A DNA stretch of 64,000 bases from Flavobacterium limi (GTDB taxonomy: Bacteria > Bacteroidota > Bacteroidia > Flavobacteriales > Flavobacteriaceae). The translations under genes were made by a program, and so were the position numbers. Shown here piece after piece: positions 17,812 to 27,235 of the stretch; the stretch's first letter is position 1, and each line of letters starts with the position of its first letter. The stretch is from positions 124,001 through 188,000 of the forward strand of contig NZ_JAADZV010000001.1 of NCBI RefSeq assembly GCF_010645075.1, given 5' to 3'. Under the pieces are notes generated by a model. The model did no database searches and had not been told where the DNA came from. It saw nothing but the letters and a program-made list of their open reading frames with translations.

Positions 17812-18038
17812 AATTGGTCAATTGGTTTTTTGGTTTAGATAGTTCATCATGAACCCAAAAATGCTCGCATCTATTCTATGCGATCTGATTGTTTTCTGAT
17901 AATATTTATAGAGATGCCGGTTCCATATGATTTATCTCAAGAACTCATGCCTTTCTTTCCTGGTTTTTAAAAAATTTGATTGCGGTTGTAATTTTCAATT
18001 CACTTTACCGGAATGTACCTAATGTAATTCGTTTCGGT
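17783..18038 (-). ncRNA. candidate stand-alone non-coding RNA, about 250 nt
   Basis: On the minus strand there is a -7 element (TATATTTG, 18050-18043), then about 250 nt without a convincing reading frame, then a textbook intrinsic terminator: AAATCACC (17811-17804), loop, GGTGATTT (17795-17788) and a T-run. Internal hairpins include TCGCAT with ATGCGA (17865-17883), GTTCA with TGAAC (17842-17854), and a 5' stem pairing ACCG and GAAT with ATTC and CGGT near 18008-18036. The gene on its far side runs toward it, so it is not a leader of a coding gene. It does not clearly resemble tmRNA, SRP RNA or RNase P RNA. A divergent 6S RNA is possible. The remainder of the gap up to dinB is A/T-rich promoter region. 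Confidence 0.6.
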
Positions 18039-18042
18039 ACGG

Positions 18043-18050
18043 CAAATATA
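18043..18050 (-). promoter_or_regulatory. -7 element of the candidate RNA
   Basis: Minus strand TATATTTG, a perfect TAnnTTTG. A possible -33 TTG lies at 18066-18068, 15 nt upstream, which is shorter than the usual 19-20. Confidence 0.55.
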
Positions 18051-18275
18051 TAAAAATATTTTTCGCAATGATTGATATATAAAAAAACTTATTTTATTTT
18101 TTTTATCATTAAATTTTTTAATAATTAAAATATGAAGCTTATTTACTGAGATATTTTTAATACAGATAATTTGTTTTAACACTAGTAAACGTTTTTTTTA
18201 GAAATAAAATAAAATTTCAAATTTTCTTAAAAAAAATCGGTCATTTTTGATAACTCACTTTTATATGTTCTTCTT

Positions 18276-18283
18276 TAAATTTG
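18276..18283 (+). promoter_or_regulatory. -7 element immediately before dinB
   Basis: TAAATTTG matches TAnnTTTG and ends only four bases before the dinB ATG. If used, the mRNA would start at or next to the start codon, that is, be leaderless. Confidence 0.45.
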
Positions 18284-18287
18284 TAGT

Positions 18288-19370
18288 ATGTCTGAAACAA
18301 CAATTTATCGAAAAATAATCCATATCGATATGGATGCTTTTTATGCTTCGGTAGAGCAAATGGATAATCCTGCTTTACGGGGAAAACCTATTGCTGTTGG
18401 AGGCTCAGAAAATAGAGGAGTGGTTTCTGCAGCAAGTTATGAAGCCAGAAAATTTGGTGTCAGAAGTGCTATAAGTGGTGTTTTGGCCAAAAAATACTGT
18501 CCTGAAATTATATTTGTACGGCCTCGTTTTGATCGTTACAAAGAAATTTCATCAAAGATTCATAAAATTTTTCATGAATATACTGATATGGTAGAGCCGC
18601 TTTCGCTTGATGAAGCCTATCTTGATGTAACTCAAAATAAAAAAGGAAATCCAAGTGCCTCTTTATTGGCTCAGGAAATCAGATTACGAATTTTAAACGA
18701 GGTCGGACTTACAGCATCTGCAGGAATTTCTGTAAATAAATTCGTAGCCAAAATTGCGAGTGATTACAATAAACCTAATGGACAAAAAACGGTGAATCCT
18801 GATGAGGTAATTCCTTTTTTAGAAGAATTACCGATCAGAAAATTTTATGGGGTTGGAAAAGTGACAACAGAAAAAATGTACCAATTGGGTATTTTTACAG
18901 GTTTGGATTTGAAAAGCAAATCACTTGAATTCTTGGAAAAACACTTTGGTAAATCAGGAAAGTTTTATTTTTACGTAGTAAGGGGGATACATAACAGCGA
19001 AGTAAAACCTTCACGGAATACTAAATCTGTTGCGTCAGAACATACTTTTGATGTTAATCTGACGTCAGAAATTTTTATGCTGGAACAGCTCGAAAAAATA
19101 GCTGCTTCGTTGGAAAAACGATTAAAGAGGTACAATGTTTCAGGAAAAACAGTAACACTTAAAATTAAATACAGCGATTTTACGCAACAAACCAGAAGCA
19201 AAACGCTGCCTTATTTTATTTCTGATAAAAGCTTAATTTTGGAAACGGTTGAAGAGCTATTGTATCAGGAACGAATGAAAGATTCGGTGAGATTATTGGG
19301 TATTTCTTTGAGTAACCTCAATACGGAACAAAAAAAAGCGGTAGTTGTACAGTTAAAATTTGCTTTTTAG
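18288..19370 (+). CDS. dinB: DNA polymerase IV (Y family)
   Basis: Error-prone translesion polymerase, 360 residues, normal length for DinB. The catalytic acidic residues are D14 in HIDMDAFYASVEQ and D108-E109 in SLDEAYLD. The palm, fingers and thumb regions are followed by the little-finger domain (TKSVASEHTFDVNLTSE onward). The usual C-terminal beta-clamp peptide is not obvious; the protein ends KKAVVVQLKFAF. It is a single gene with a -7 element immediately before the ATG. No LexA box was recognised. Confidence 0.96.
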   Translation: MSETTIYRKIIHIDMDAFYASVEQMDNPALRGKPIAVGGSENRGVVSAASYEARKFGVRSAISGVLAKKYCPEIIFVRPRFDRYKEISSKIHKIFHEYTDMVEPLSLDEAYLDVTQNKKGNPSASLLAQEIRLRILNEVGLTASAGISVNKFVAKIASDYNKPNGQKTVNPDEVIPFLEELPIRKFYGVGKVTTEKMYQLGIFTGLDLKSKSLEFLEKHFGKSGKFYFYVVRGIHNSEVKPSRNTKSVASEHTFDVNLTSEIFMLEQLEKIAASLEKRLKRYNVSGKTVTLKIKYSDFTQQTRSKTLPYFISDKSLILETVEELLYQERMKDSVRLLGISLSNLNTEQKKAVVVQLKFAF

Positions 19371-19452
19371 AATGAATTTTAATGAGCGTTAAAAAATAGA
19401 AAAACGGAATGTTACAGGGATTTTTGGTTAACTTTAGATATAAATTGTTTTT

Positions 19453-19968
19453 ATGAATTCTGTAAATAATTATGGAGAGCTTTTCAAAGAATCTGATGCA
19501 AATTTAAATTGCAATTCAGTTCCAATACTTTGTTGGGATTTTCATTATGAATTGATGAATGAGCTGAAAACATTTTCTTCTGACTTAAAAAAGATCAAAC
19601 AGATTTCTAGACAATTCAAATGGCATGTGACGGATTTTGATATAAAGGAAAGAATGAAAGATGAGGTTGTTTTAATTACAGATCCAAAACTAAAAATAAT
19701 TTTTGCTTCTGAAGGAATTGCTAAAATGACAGGTTATACAGAAAAAGAAATTCTGGGAAAATTTCCAAAAATGTTTCAGGGGCCTATGACTTCAGCTTTA
19801 GTTTTAAAAGAAATCAGAATTGCAATTGAAAAACAAATTCCTTTTGAAAAGACACTTTTAAATTATAAAAAATGCGGAGAAACTTATGATTGTAACATTA
19901 ATGCTTTTCCTGTTTTTAATAATAAAGGTAACTTGTCACACTTTATAGCATTTGAAAAAGCAGCATAA
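19453..19968 (+). CDS. stand-alone PAS-domain protein
   Basis: 171 residues. The C-terminal two thirds are one PAS domain: LITDPKLKIIFASEGIAKMT, then GYTEKEILGKFPKMFQGP, ending with FPVFNNKGNLSHFIAFEK. The segment resembles the LOV type of PAS fold, but the position of the flavin-binding cysteine (NCRFLQG in LOV) reads KFPKMFQG, so it should not form a photo-adduct. There is no kinase, cyclase or DNA-binding output domain. It may sense or relay a signal by protein contact (inference). Ends at a strong terminator. Confidence 0.8.
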   Translation: MNSVNNYGELFKESDANLNCNSVPILCWDFHYELMNELKTFSSDLKKIKQISRQFKWHVTDFDIKERMKDEVVLITDPKLKIIFASEGIAKMTGYTEKEILGKFPKMFQGPMTSALVLKEIRIAIEKQIPFEKTLLNYKKCGETYDCNINAFPVFNNKGNLSHFIAFEKAA

Positions 19969-20000
19969 AAAAAGCCTTTCTGAATCAAAAAGGCTTTTTT
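19968..20000. terminator. bidirectional terminator between the PAS and BI-1 genes
   Basis: 12-bp stem AAAAAAGCCTTT (19968-19979) with AAAGGCTTTTTT (19989-20000), 9-nt loop. It overlaps the last base of the PAS stop codon and also serves the converging BI-1 gene. Confidence 0.88.
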
Positions 20001-20015
20001 ATTATTGGAAAGAAA

Positions 20016-20789
20016 TTAATCTCTGCTTGCAAATTTTGATAATAATCTAAGGAATTCAATGTATAACCAAACTAATGTGATCATTAATCCCATAGCGCCG
20101 TACCACTCCATAAATTTTGGCATTCTCTGTTGAGCACCTTTTTCAATTTGGTCAAAATCTACAAATAAGTTTAGTGCAGCAACTATGATTACAAAAACGC
20201 TAATTCCGATACTCATAAGTGAATTTCCATGATGAACAGGCGTGAAGCTTGTGAACAGAGAAATGATCCACGAAATTAAATAATAAGTTGCAATTGCTAA
20301 TGTCGCTGCTATAACAACAGATTTAAATTGTTCTGTAACTTTTACAATTTTAAATTTATATAGTCCCAGGCAAACTAAAAATGTAACTAAAGTAGCTCCA
20401 ACAGCATTAATTACGATTCCGGGAAATTTAGCTTCGAAAATGGCAGAAATCCCTCCAATAAATAACCCTTCAAACAAAGCATAACCAGGAGCTAAATAAG
20501 GAGAAGCTTGTGGTTTGAATGCTGAAATTAATACTAAAATAAAGGCAACAATAGCACCGCCAATGGCTGGCAGCATTGCGTTCATTCCGTTAAATGCCAT
20601 CCACCATGTCAGCATTGATCCGGCACATAATAGTAAAAACAAAATAGCTGTTTTATTGATAGTTCCGGATATTGTCATATCCTGGTTATAATCAATAATT
20701 TGTGCCTGTTGCAGGTTTCCAGCTTTTGAAACAGCATTTGATGAAAAACGCTTGTTGCTTAAAAATGGATTTTTCGAATTGAAGTTCAT
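20016..20789 (-). CDS. Bax inhibitor-1 / YccA-like membrane protein
   Basis: About 257 residues with seven likely membrane helices, the pattern of the Bax-inhibitor-1 (TMBIM) family. Typical features are the N-terminal NPFLSNKRF segment before the first helix, GALF-like APGYALFEGLFIGGISAIFE, and a final helix rich in aromatic residues (LVWLYIEFLRLLSKF). Family members are linked to Ca2+ or proton leak and membrane stress; the role here is not known. The start at 20789 (MNFNSKNPF) is preferred over the ATG nine codons upstream because family members begin near this motif. Confidence 0.9.
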   Translation of the reverse strand: MNFNSKNPFLSNKRFSSNAVSKAGNLQQAQIIDYNQDMTISGTINKTAILFLLLCAGSMLTWWMAFNGMNAMLPAIGGAIVAFILVLISAFKPQASPYLAPGYALFEGLFIGGISAIFEAKFPGIVINAVGATLVTFLVCLGLYKFKIVKVTEQFKSVVIAATLAIATYYLISWIISLFTSFTPVHHGNSLMSIGISVFVIIVAALNLFVDFDQIEKGAQQRMPKFMEWYGAMGLMITLVWLYIEFLRLLSKFASRD

Positions 20790-20898
20790 AGTTCTAATAC
20801 ATTTAATTGAATTCAAATATATGGAGTTTTTTTGATGTTCAATTGCTTCTGTAAATTTTTTAACATGATTTTTTCTTCAGAAGAGACATATGCAAAAT

Positions 20899-20930
20899 AA
20901 AAAATCCACCCTTGTTTTGGATGGATTTTT
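20899..20930 (-). terminator. terminator of the nuo operon
   Basis: Stem of about 12 bp (20899-20911 with 20919-20930), with one G-U pair in the minus-strand RNA and a T-run after it. Lies about 20 nt past the nuoN stop. Confidence 0.75.
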
Positions 20931-20950
20931 AAATATTTGAATTGAAATTT

Positions 20951-22342
20951 TTAATTCAATAAATCTAAAACTAATGACGGGAATAAACCTAATGCAACAT
21001 TCAAAGCAATAGAAATAATGGCTACAGCATAAATAAGAAATGGTTTTCCTGTGCGCTCCTGATTTGGTTCTTTTGAATACATAGCTAATATTAGTTTGAA
21101 GTAATAACCAACACTAATAATAGAATTAATAACAGCTACAATCACTAAGGCAATATGACCCGTCTGGATCGTTTGATTAAACAAAAATAATTTGGCAAAA
21201 AATCCTGAGAAAATCGGAATACCTGCCATTGATAGAAGCGAAGCAGTTAGTATTGCTGCCAATAACGGATTTGTTTTTCCTAAACCATGAAAGTTTGCGA
21301 TATCCTCGTCATCCTGATTTTTGCAGACATATAAGATAACACTAAAAGCCGCGATTCCTGCCAAAGCATAAGCTGCAGTATAATAGAGTAAAACACCAGC
21401 TGAAGTGGCTACAGTTAAGAAAGTCATTAACATAAAACCTGCATGAGAAATTCCTGAGAAAGCCAGCATACGTTTTACATTTACCTGACGCAATGCCATA
21501 ATATTACCAACGGTCATGGAGGCAATTGAAATAAATACAATGATATTTTCGAAAGTATGTAAATGGTCCTGATTTTCTAATGACGGAATGAAATTTAATC
21601 CCGAAATTAATTTAAAAAGAGTCGCAATTGCTACTACTTTTGCCAAAGTACTCATTAAAGCTGTCGTTAAGGCAGGAGATCCCTGATAAACATCCGGAGC
21701 CCAAAAGTGAAAAGGAACTGCAGCAATTTTAAATAACATTCCGATTGTTACTAAAACCATTCCGATTGGGAACCAGATTGGCAATTCGGCAGACAAGGAA
21801 TATTCACTTATTTCAACTACATCGAAACTTCCCATAGCTCCGTAGATCAAACAAATTCCGAATAAAATAATTCCTGATGCGAATGAACCCATCAAAAAGT
21901 ATTTCATTCCAGCTTCGTTGCTTTTCAAATTCAAACGCTCACTTGCTGCCAATACATATAACGCAATGGATAGAATTTCGATGCCTAAGAAAAACATAGC
22001 TAAATTTCCAAAAGAAACCATTGCAACACCACCTGCCAATAAAAATATTTTTATAGCAACAAAATCTGAAATTTTAGTGGGATGATTTTCATAGAAATTA
22101 TGACTTAAAGCCACTAAGAAAATGGTCAGGATAATAAACAATGATGAAAAGGAAGTAGAGAACTTACTCACTGTAATCATATTGTTATAATAACTTTCTG
22201 TTGATCCAAATTCACAAAAGTTAAGTGCCAGTACACCCAATAAACCCAAGATGGTAAATGGAATAATGCCTTTTCTAAAATTCAGAATTTCAAACAATAG
22301 GCAAAAAATACCCAATCCTGTTATAGCTATTAATGTATTCAT
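20951..22342 (-). CDS. nuoN: NADH-quinone oxidoreductase subunit N
   Basis: Antiporter-like proton-pumping subunit in the membrane arm of complex I. It has 463 residues and about 14 hydrophobic segments. The proton-channel family motif is seen at PFHFWAPDVYQGSP and the following conserved Lys region (LMSTLAKVVAIATL), as well as the VKRMLAFSGISHAGFMLM segment. It is the last gene of the nuoA-N operon, 60 nt after nuoM, and is followed by a terminator. Slightly shorter than E. coli NuoN (485). Confidence 0.96.
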   Translation of the reverse strand: MNTLIAITGLGIFCLLFEILNFRKGIIPFTILGLLGVLALNFCEFGSTESYYNNMITVSKFSTSFSSLFIILTIFLVALSHNFYENHPTKISDFVAIKIFLLAGGVAMVSFGNLAMFFLGIEILSIALYVLAASERLNLKSNEAGMKYFLMGSFASGIILFGICLIYGAMGSFDVVEISEYSLSAELPIWFPIGMVLVTIGMLFKIAAVPFHFWAPDVYQGSPALTTALMSTLAKVVAIATLFKLISGLNFIPSLENQDHLHTFENIIVFISIASMTVGNIMALRQVNVKRMLAFSGISHAGFMLMTFLTVATSAGVLLYYTAAYALAGIAAFSVILYVCKNQDDEDIANFHGLGKTNPLLAAILTASLLSMAGIPIFSGFFAKLFLFNQTIQTGHIALVIVAVINSIISVGYYFKLILAMYSKEPNQERTGKPFLIYAVAIISIALNVALGLFPSLVLDLLN

Positions 22343-22402
22343 TTTTGTCTTTTTGAGTTAGGATTTCAGTTGAAAAGAATCCTAATTTATTTTTGTTTAA
22401 AA

Positions 22403-23845
22403 TTAATTCTTATTGATAACTTGTAAAATCGTTTCCAGGCTTGGGGTAATCAAATCTGTAATTGGTTTTGGATAAAATCCGAAGAACAATAAAACAGCGA
22501 TAATTACGGCAAAAGAAATTCCTTCGTTAAGCGTTACATCTGCAAAAACTTTTGAGTTTGTTTCACCCAGCATTACGTGCTGGAACATTCTCAACATATA
22601 GTAAGCTCCTAAAATTATAGTTGTTCCTCCTAAAACAGCGAACCAGATATTGATTTGAGATAAGCTGTATAAGACAGTAAATTCTCCAACAAAGTTAAAA
22701 GTACCCGGCAAAGCAACAGAAGCTAAAACTAAAATTAAAAACATCGAGGTAAATTTAGGAGACTGAGTACGAATACCGCCTAATTGTGCAATTTCTCTGG
22801 TTTCAAATCTTCTGAAAATAACTTCAGCAGCAAAGAATAATCCAACAACTACAAAACCGTGAGCGATCATTTGTAAAACCGCACCTCTTAAACCGTCAAG
22901 AGTTAAAGTGTAAGATCCAGCAGCAATTAAACCAACGTGAGCAAGAGAAGAATAAGCTAATAATTTTTTCAAATCATTTTGTCTTAGAGCTACAATAGAA
23001 CCGTAGATTACTCCGGCAATTCCTAAAGCGATAAAGATGTACATATATTCTTTAGCAGCAAGCGGAGCAATTGGCAACTGCCATCTGATAACACTATAAA
23101 GTCCCATTTTTAACATGATACCAGATAAAAGCATTGTTCCAACAGTTGGTGCTTTTTGATATACATTTGCCTGCCAGGTGTGGAAAGGAATAATTGGAAT
23201 TTTAATAGCATAAGCCAAGAAGAAAGCCAGGAAAATCCAGAATTGCTCGCAAGCAGATAATTGTACTTTATATAAATCTTCAATTAAGAAACTTCCATTT
23301 GCTTTTTGAGATAAATAAATAAATGCAGTTAACATAAATAATGAACCAGCAAGTGTGTAAATAAAGAATTTAACCACTGCTTTTCTGCGTTCTTCAGCAT
23401 CTCCGTTACCCCAGATCAAAGCAATAAAGTAAATTGGAATAAGTGCTAATTCCCAGAAAATATAGTATAAAAGTCCATCAGAAGCCAAGAAAGTCCCAGT
23501 CATTGCAAATGCCATGAAAAGAATTAATCCGTAGAAAGCTTTTGAGTTTTTATAGTCATTTCCAAAAGAAGAAAATATAATAACTGGAGTAAGGGCAGCA
23601 CTTAATAAAACCATTGCTAATCCTAATCCGTCAGCATTTAAGGCGAAAGAAATTTTAGGCTGTGCAATCCAGGCGTTGATTAAGCTGATATTTTCGCCGG
23701 CATTATAATTATTCAATAATACAATTGAACATCCTAAAGCAGCTAAACTAAAAAGCAAAGCAACTTTTGAAGCTAGTTTGTCACCAGAAAAATAAGTGGC
23801 AAAAGCACCAATTAAGAGTATAATTAATATAGTAGAAACGTTCAT
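22403..23845 (-). CDS. nuoM: NADH-quinone oxidoreductase subunit M
   Basis: Second antiporter-like subunit of the complex I membrane arm, 480 residues, about 14 membrane segments. Characteristic segments are FWELALIPIYFIALIWG (with the conserved Glu), PIIPFHTWQANVYQKAPT and NDLKKLLAYSSLAHVGLI. It pumps protons as part of the quinone-driven wave through NuoL, NuoM and NuoN. It follows nuoL with a 10-nt gap. Confidence 0.96.
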   Translation of the reverse strand: MNVSTILIILLIGAFATYFSGDKLASKVALLFSLAALGCSIVLLNNYNAGENISLINAWIAQPKISFALNADGLGLAMVLLSAALTPVIIFSSFGNDYKNSKAFYGLILFMAFAMTGTFLASDGLLYYIFWELALIPIYFIALIWGNGDAEERRKAVVKFFIYTLAGSLFMLTAFIYLSQKANGSFLIEDLYKVQLSACEQFWIFLAFFLAYAIKIPIIPFHTWQANVYQKAPTVGTMLLSGIMLKMGLYSVIRWQLPIAPLAAKEYMYIFIALGIAGVIYGSIVALRQNDLKKLLAYSSLAHVGLIAAGSYTLTLDGLRGAVLQMIAHGFVVVGLFFAAEVIFRRFETREIAQLGGIRTQSPKFTSMFLILVLASVALPGTFNFVGEFTVLYSLSQINIWFAVLGGTTIILGAYYMLRMFQHVMLGETNSKVFADVTLNEGISFAVIIAVLLFFGFYPKPITDLITPSLETILQVINKN

Positions 23846-23855
23846 AGTTATAATA

Positions 23856-25754
23856 TTATTGAGCTAAAAATATATAGGAAATAATGGCACACATTCCTAA
23901 AACAAAAACAAATAGATATAATCCGATACTTCCTGATTGTAATCTCCTTCCCTGAAAAGCAATTTTATTCGTTACTTTACCTAATCCAAAAACAAGAGCA
24001 GATAAACCGGTTTCTATATAATCTCTAAAGAATTTAGACAAAGCATTAATTGGCTGAACAAATATTGCATTATAAGCTTCATCTACATAATATTTGTTGT
24101 ATAAAACTTTTGCTACGCCAGTAATATTTTCGTCAGATTCCGGAACGTTATCTTGTTTAAAATATTTGATGTAAGCAATCAAGATTCCTAATAATCCACC
24201 AACAACTGCAACACCCATTAAAGTATATTCAGTTGTTCCTAAATGATGTTCTTCGCCAGCAGCTTTTGTGAAAAGAGGAGCAAGGTATTCATTTAACCAG
24301 CTGTTTCCCGGTAAACTAATTAATCCTCCAAAAGTTGCTAAAATAGCTAAGATGATAAGCGGAATCGTAATTAAAGAACCACTTTCGTGTAAATGATGTT
24401 TTTGCTCTTCTGTTCCTCTAAATTCTTTGAAGAAAGTCAGGAACATTAAACGGAACATATAGAATGCTGTCATGATTGAAGCCACAGATCCGACAACGTA
24501 TAATGGAATACTGTGGTGGAAAGCCGTCATTAAAATTTCGTCTTTAGAGAAGAATCCTGAGAAGAATGGAACTCCTGAAATTGCCAATGAAGAAATCATC
24601 ATTGTCCAGAACGTAATGGGCATTGCTTTACGCAAGCCACCCATTTTGCGCATATCCTGTTCCCCGTGCAATCCGTGAATTACAGATCCAGATCCTAAGA
24701 ATAAACAAGCTTTGAAGAAAGCATGAGTAATTACGTGAAAAACGGCTACTTCATAAGCTCCAAATCCTAACGCTAAAAACATTAAACCTAATTGTGAAAC
24801 CGTAGAGTAAGCCAATACTTTTTTGATATCGGTTTGAACCAGTCCAATTGTAGCGGCAACTAATGAAGTGATTGCTCCAATAATGGCAATTACATTTTGT
24901 ACATCATGAGCTAAATCAAACACAAAGTTTAATCTCGTTACCATAAAGATACCGGCTGTTACCATCGTTGCTGCGTGAATCAATGCAGAAACCGGAGTTG
25001 GTCCGGCCATCGCATCAGGCAGCCATGTGTATAAAGGAATCTGCGCCGATTTACCACAAGCGCCAATGAATAGACATAAAGCAGCTAAAGGTATAATTGT
25101 AAATGATTCGTCAGATAAAGTAGCTCTGTAATGAATACTTTCATACATTAATTTATAATCTAAAGTATTACAGTAATATCCTAAAAGAAAGATTCCGATC
25201 AAAAGACCTAAATCCCCAATTCGGTTCATGATAAAAGCTTTTTTCGCTGCATCGTTGTAATCCTGGTTTTTATGCCAGAATCCGATAAGCAGATATGAAC
25301 AAAGTCCAACGCCTTCCCATCCAATAAATAGTACTAATAAGTTGCTTCCAATTACAAGTGTAATCATGAAAAATATAAACAAATTCAGGTAAGAGAAGAA
25401 TTTGTGTATGTTTTCATCATCATGCATGTAGCTGATAGAGTATAAGTGAATCAAAGATCCGATTCCGGTAACAAAAAGCAACCAAAGAACAGACAACTGA
25501 TCTAATAAAAATCCAAGATTGATTTTTAAGTTACTAATCTGAATCCAGTCAAATAAAGTAACTTCTATCGCTTTTCCGGTTGACGTAATTTGATTAAAAA
25601 GTAAAACAGAAACTATAAAAGAAATTGCTACAGCCACAGTTCCGATTGCTCCTGAAACTGTTTTGCCTAAGCTTTTTCCAAAGAAAACATTAATTAAAAA
25701 TCCTAAAAAAGGAGTAAGTACTAATAGTAAAGCTAAATTGGTATCCATTTCCAT
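23856..25754 (-). CDS. nuoL: NADH-quinone oxidoreductase subunit L
   Basis: Distal antiporter-like subunit of complex I, 632 residues. It carries FIGWEGVGLCSYLLIGFW, SAQIPLYTWLPDAMAGPTPV and KKVLAYSTVSQLGLMFLALG, plus the C-terminal extension with the lateral helix that runs along the membrane arm. The frame opens with ATG at 25754 (MEMDTN); ATG at 25748 is equally possible. Its start directly abuts the nuoK stop. Confidence 0.96.
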   Translation of the reverse strand: MEMDTNLALLLVLTPFLGFLINVFFGKSLGKTVSGAIGTVAVAISFIVSVLLFNQITSTGKAIEVTLFDWIQISNLKINLGFLLDQLSVLWLLFVTGIGSLIHLYSISYMHDDENIHKFFSYLNLFIFFMITLVIGSNLLVLFIGWEGVGLCSYLLIGFWHKNQDYNDAAKKAFIMNRIGDLGLLIGIFLLGYYCNTLDYKLMYESIHYRATLSDESFTIIPLAALCLFIGACGKSAQIPLYTWLPDAMAGPTPVSALIHAATMVTAGIFMVTRLNFVFDLAHDVQNVIAIIGAITSLVAATIGLVQTDIKKVLAYSTVSQLGLMFLALGFGAYEVAVFHVITHAFFKACLFLGSGSVIHGLHGEQDMRKMGGLRKAMPITFWTMMISSLAISGVPFFSGFFSKDEILMTAFHHSIPLYVVGSVASIMTAFYMFRLMFLTFFKEFRGTEEQKHHLHESGSLITIPLIILAILATFGGLISLPGNSWLNEYLAPLFTKAAGEEHHLGTTEYTLMGVAVVGGLLGILIAYIKYFKQDNVPESDENITGVAKVLYNKYYVDEAYNAIFVQPINALSKFFRDYIETGLSALVFGLGKVTNKIAFQGRRLQSGSIGLYLFVFVLGMCAIISYIFLAQ

Positions 25755-26075
25755 TTATCCTTTTAAATTTTTTAAATTATCGATACTAATCGAACCTAAA
25801 TTTCTAAAGATCGAAACTAAAATAGCCAATCCAACTGCAACTTCAGCTGCAGCAACTGCCATCGAAAAGAACACAAAAACCTGTCCCTGTGCATCCTGAT
25901 GATAAGTAGAAAAAGCCACAAATAAAAGGTTTACCGCATTCAGCATGATTTCAATAGACATAAAAACAATAATTGCATTTCGTCTGTACAATACACCAAA
26001 AATACCAATACAAAAAAGTACAACACTTAAAAAGATGTAGTTTTCTATACCTATTTGATTTAATATATTATCCAT
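25755..26075 (-). CDS. nuoK: NADH-quinone oxidoreductase subunit K
   Basis: Small membrane-arm subunit, 106 residues, three membrane helices. The conserved Glu residues in the middle helices are visible in [17 protein letters not shown] and in [13 protein letters not shown]. These form part of the proton path between the Q site and the antiporter subunits. Its start overlaps the nuoJ stop by one base, typical of tight coupling. Confidence 0.96.
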   Translation of the reverse strand: MDNILNQIGIENYIFLSVVLFCIGIFGVLYRRNAIIVFMSIEIMLNAVNLLFVAFSTYHQDAQGQVFVFFSMAVAAAEVAVGLAILVSIFRNLGSISIDNLKNLKG

Positions 26076-26614
26076 TATTTATTTAATTTTTCTTTTTTAG
26101 ACAATAATACTGTTCCAATCATCGCCACCAAAAGTAAGATTGAAGCAAATTCAAACGGAACCATATACTCATTCAGTAATATTTTTCCTAATACTTTAAT
26201 AGACTGGAAATCTTCTCCGGTTGAGTCATAATCCCCAACAATTGGTTTTGAGTTAATGAAAATTGTAATTAATACAATAACAATCAAACAGAAAGAAACA
26301 ATTGCGCCCAAACGGGTAATTCTTGGTTTGTGTACCTGATGGCGCTCGTTCAGATTCATCAACATGATTGTAAACAGGAACAGAATCATAATCGCACCCG
26401 AGTAGACAATAATATGTACGATAGCCAAAAACTGGGCATTTAATAATAAATAATGACCTGCTATCGAGAAAAAACAAATCACTAAATAAATAGCAGAGTG
26501 AATTGGGTTTCTGCTAAAAATGGTCAAGAACGCTGTAATTACCGTGATAAACGCTAAGAAACAAAATATTACTTGCACAGTAGTTGCGTTTGCAAAATCA
26601 GGAATATGTATCAT
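26075..26614 (-). CDS. nuoJ: NADH-quinone oxidoreductase subunit J
   Basis: Membrane-arm subunit of complex I, 179 residues with five helices. The family segments [20 protein letters not shown] and [19 protein letters not shown] are clear. It adjoins nuoI with no gap and nuoK with a one-base overlap. Confidence 0.95.
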   Translation of the reverse strand: MIHIPDFANATTVQVIFCFLAFITVITAFLTIFSRNPIHSAIYLVICFFSIAGHYLLLNAQFLAIVHIIVYSGAIMILFLFTIMLMNLNERHQVHKPRITRLGAIVSFCLIVIVLITIFINSKPIVGDYDSTGEDFQSIKVLGKILLNEYMVPFEFASILLLVAMIGTVLLSKKEKLNK

Positions 26615-27160
26615 TTAGTTAGCATTATTAAGTTGAGCATTTTTGATCGCCACATCAAGAGGCATCACTAATCTGTCTTTTCCAAAAATGAAATCTTCTC
26701 TTTCATAGCTGGAAGGAACTAATACTTTTGATGTAGTCAAATAAATAGCATCTTTCGGACAGGCTTCTTCACACAATCCGCAGAAAATACAACGTAGCAT
26801 ATTGATTTCGTAGATTTCAGCGTATTTTTCTTCTCTGTACAAATGCTTTTCATCGGCTTTACGCTCGGCTGCTTTCATGGTAATCGCTTCAGCTGGACAT
26901 GACAAAGCACATAATCCACAAGCCGTACAGTTTTCACGTCCCTGTTCATCACGTTTCAGCATATGCTGTCCACGGTAAACAGGACTCATTTCACGAACTT
27001 GTTCAGGGTAATGAATAGTGGCTTTTTTCTTGAAAAAGTGTTTGATAGTAATAAATAAACCTTTTACAATCGCCACAAGATACAATCGCTCCCAAAAAGT
27101 CATCTCTTTGTTAGAGACCACTTTTTTTCTACCCGATAATGATATAGTTTCTATTGACAT
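26615..27160 (-). CDS. nuoI: NADH-quinone oxidoreductase subunit I (2x[4Fe-4S])
   Basis: Peripheral-arm subunit that carries clusters N6a and N6b and passes electrons toward NuoB. The two ferredoxin motifs are CTACGLCALSCPAEAI and CIFCGLCEEACPKDAI, each with four Cys. At 181 residues it is normal in length. The 157-nt gap to nuoH is the second largest in the operon and contains copy B of the dispersed hairpin element. Confidence 0.96.
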   Translation of the reverse strand: MSIETISLSGRKKVVSNKEMTFWERLYLVAIVKGLFITIKHFFKKKATIHYPEQVREMSPVYRGQHMLKRDEQGRENCTACGLCALSCPAEAITMKAAERKADEKHLYREEKYAEIYEINMLRCIFCGLCEEACPKDAIYLTTSKVLVPSSYEREDFIFGKDRLVMPLDVAIKNAQLNNAN

Positions 27161-27235
27161 TTAAAGTATAATTTGTGATTCAATTTGATAATTAGATCAA
27201 ATCCAATCTATTTCGTTTTTTATTTAGTAGCTAAT

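Noticed and set aside
18000..18182. 60-codon minus-strand frame near the candidate RNA
   Set aside because: Begins upstream of the -7 element, is almost pure A/T-rich low-complexity sequence and runs into the RNA; not a believable protein.
19453..19968. LOV photoreceptor
   Set aside because: The fold is similar but the essential flavin-binding cysteine motif is missing.
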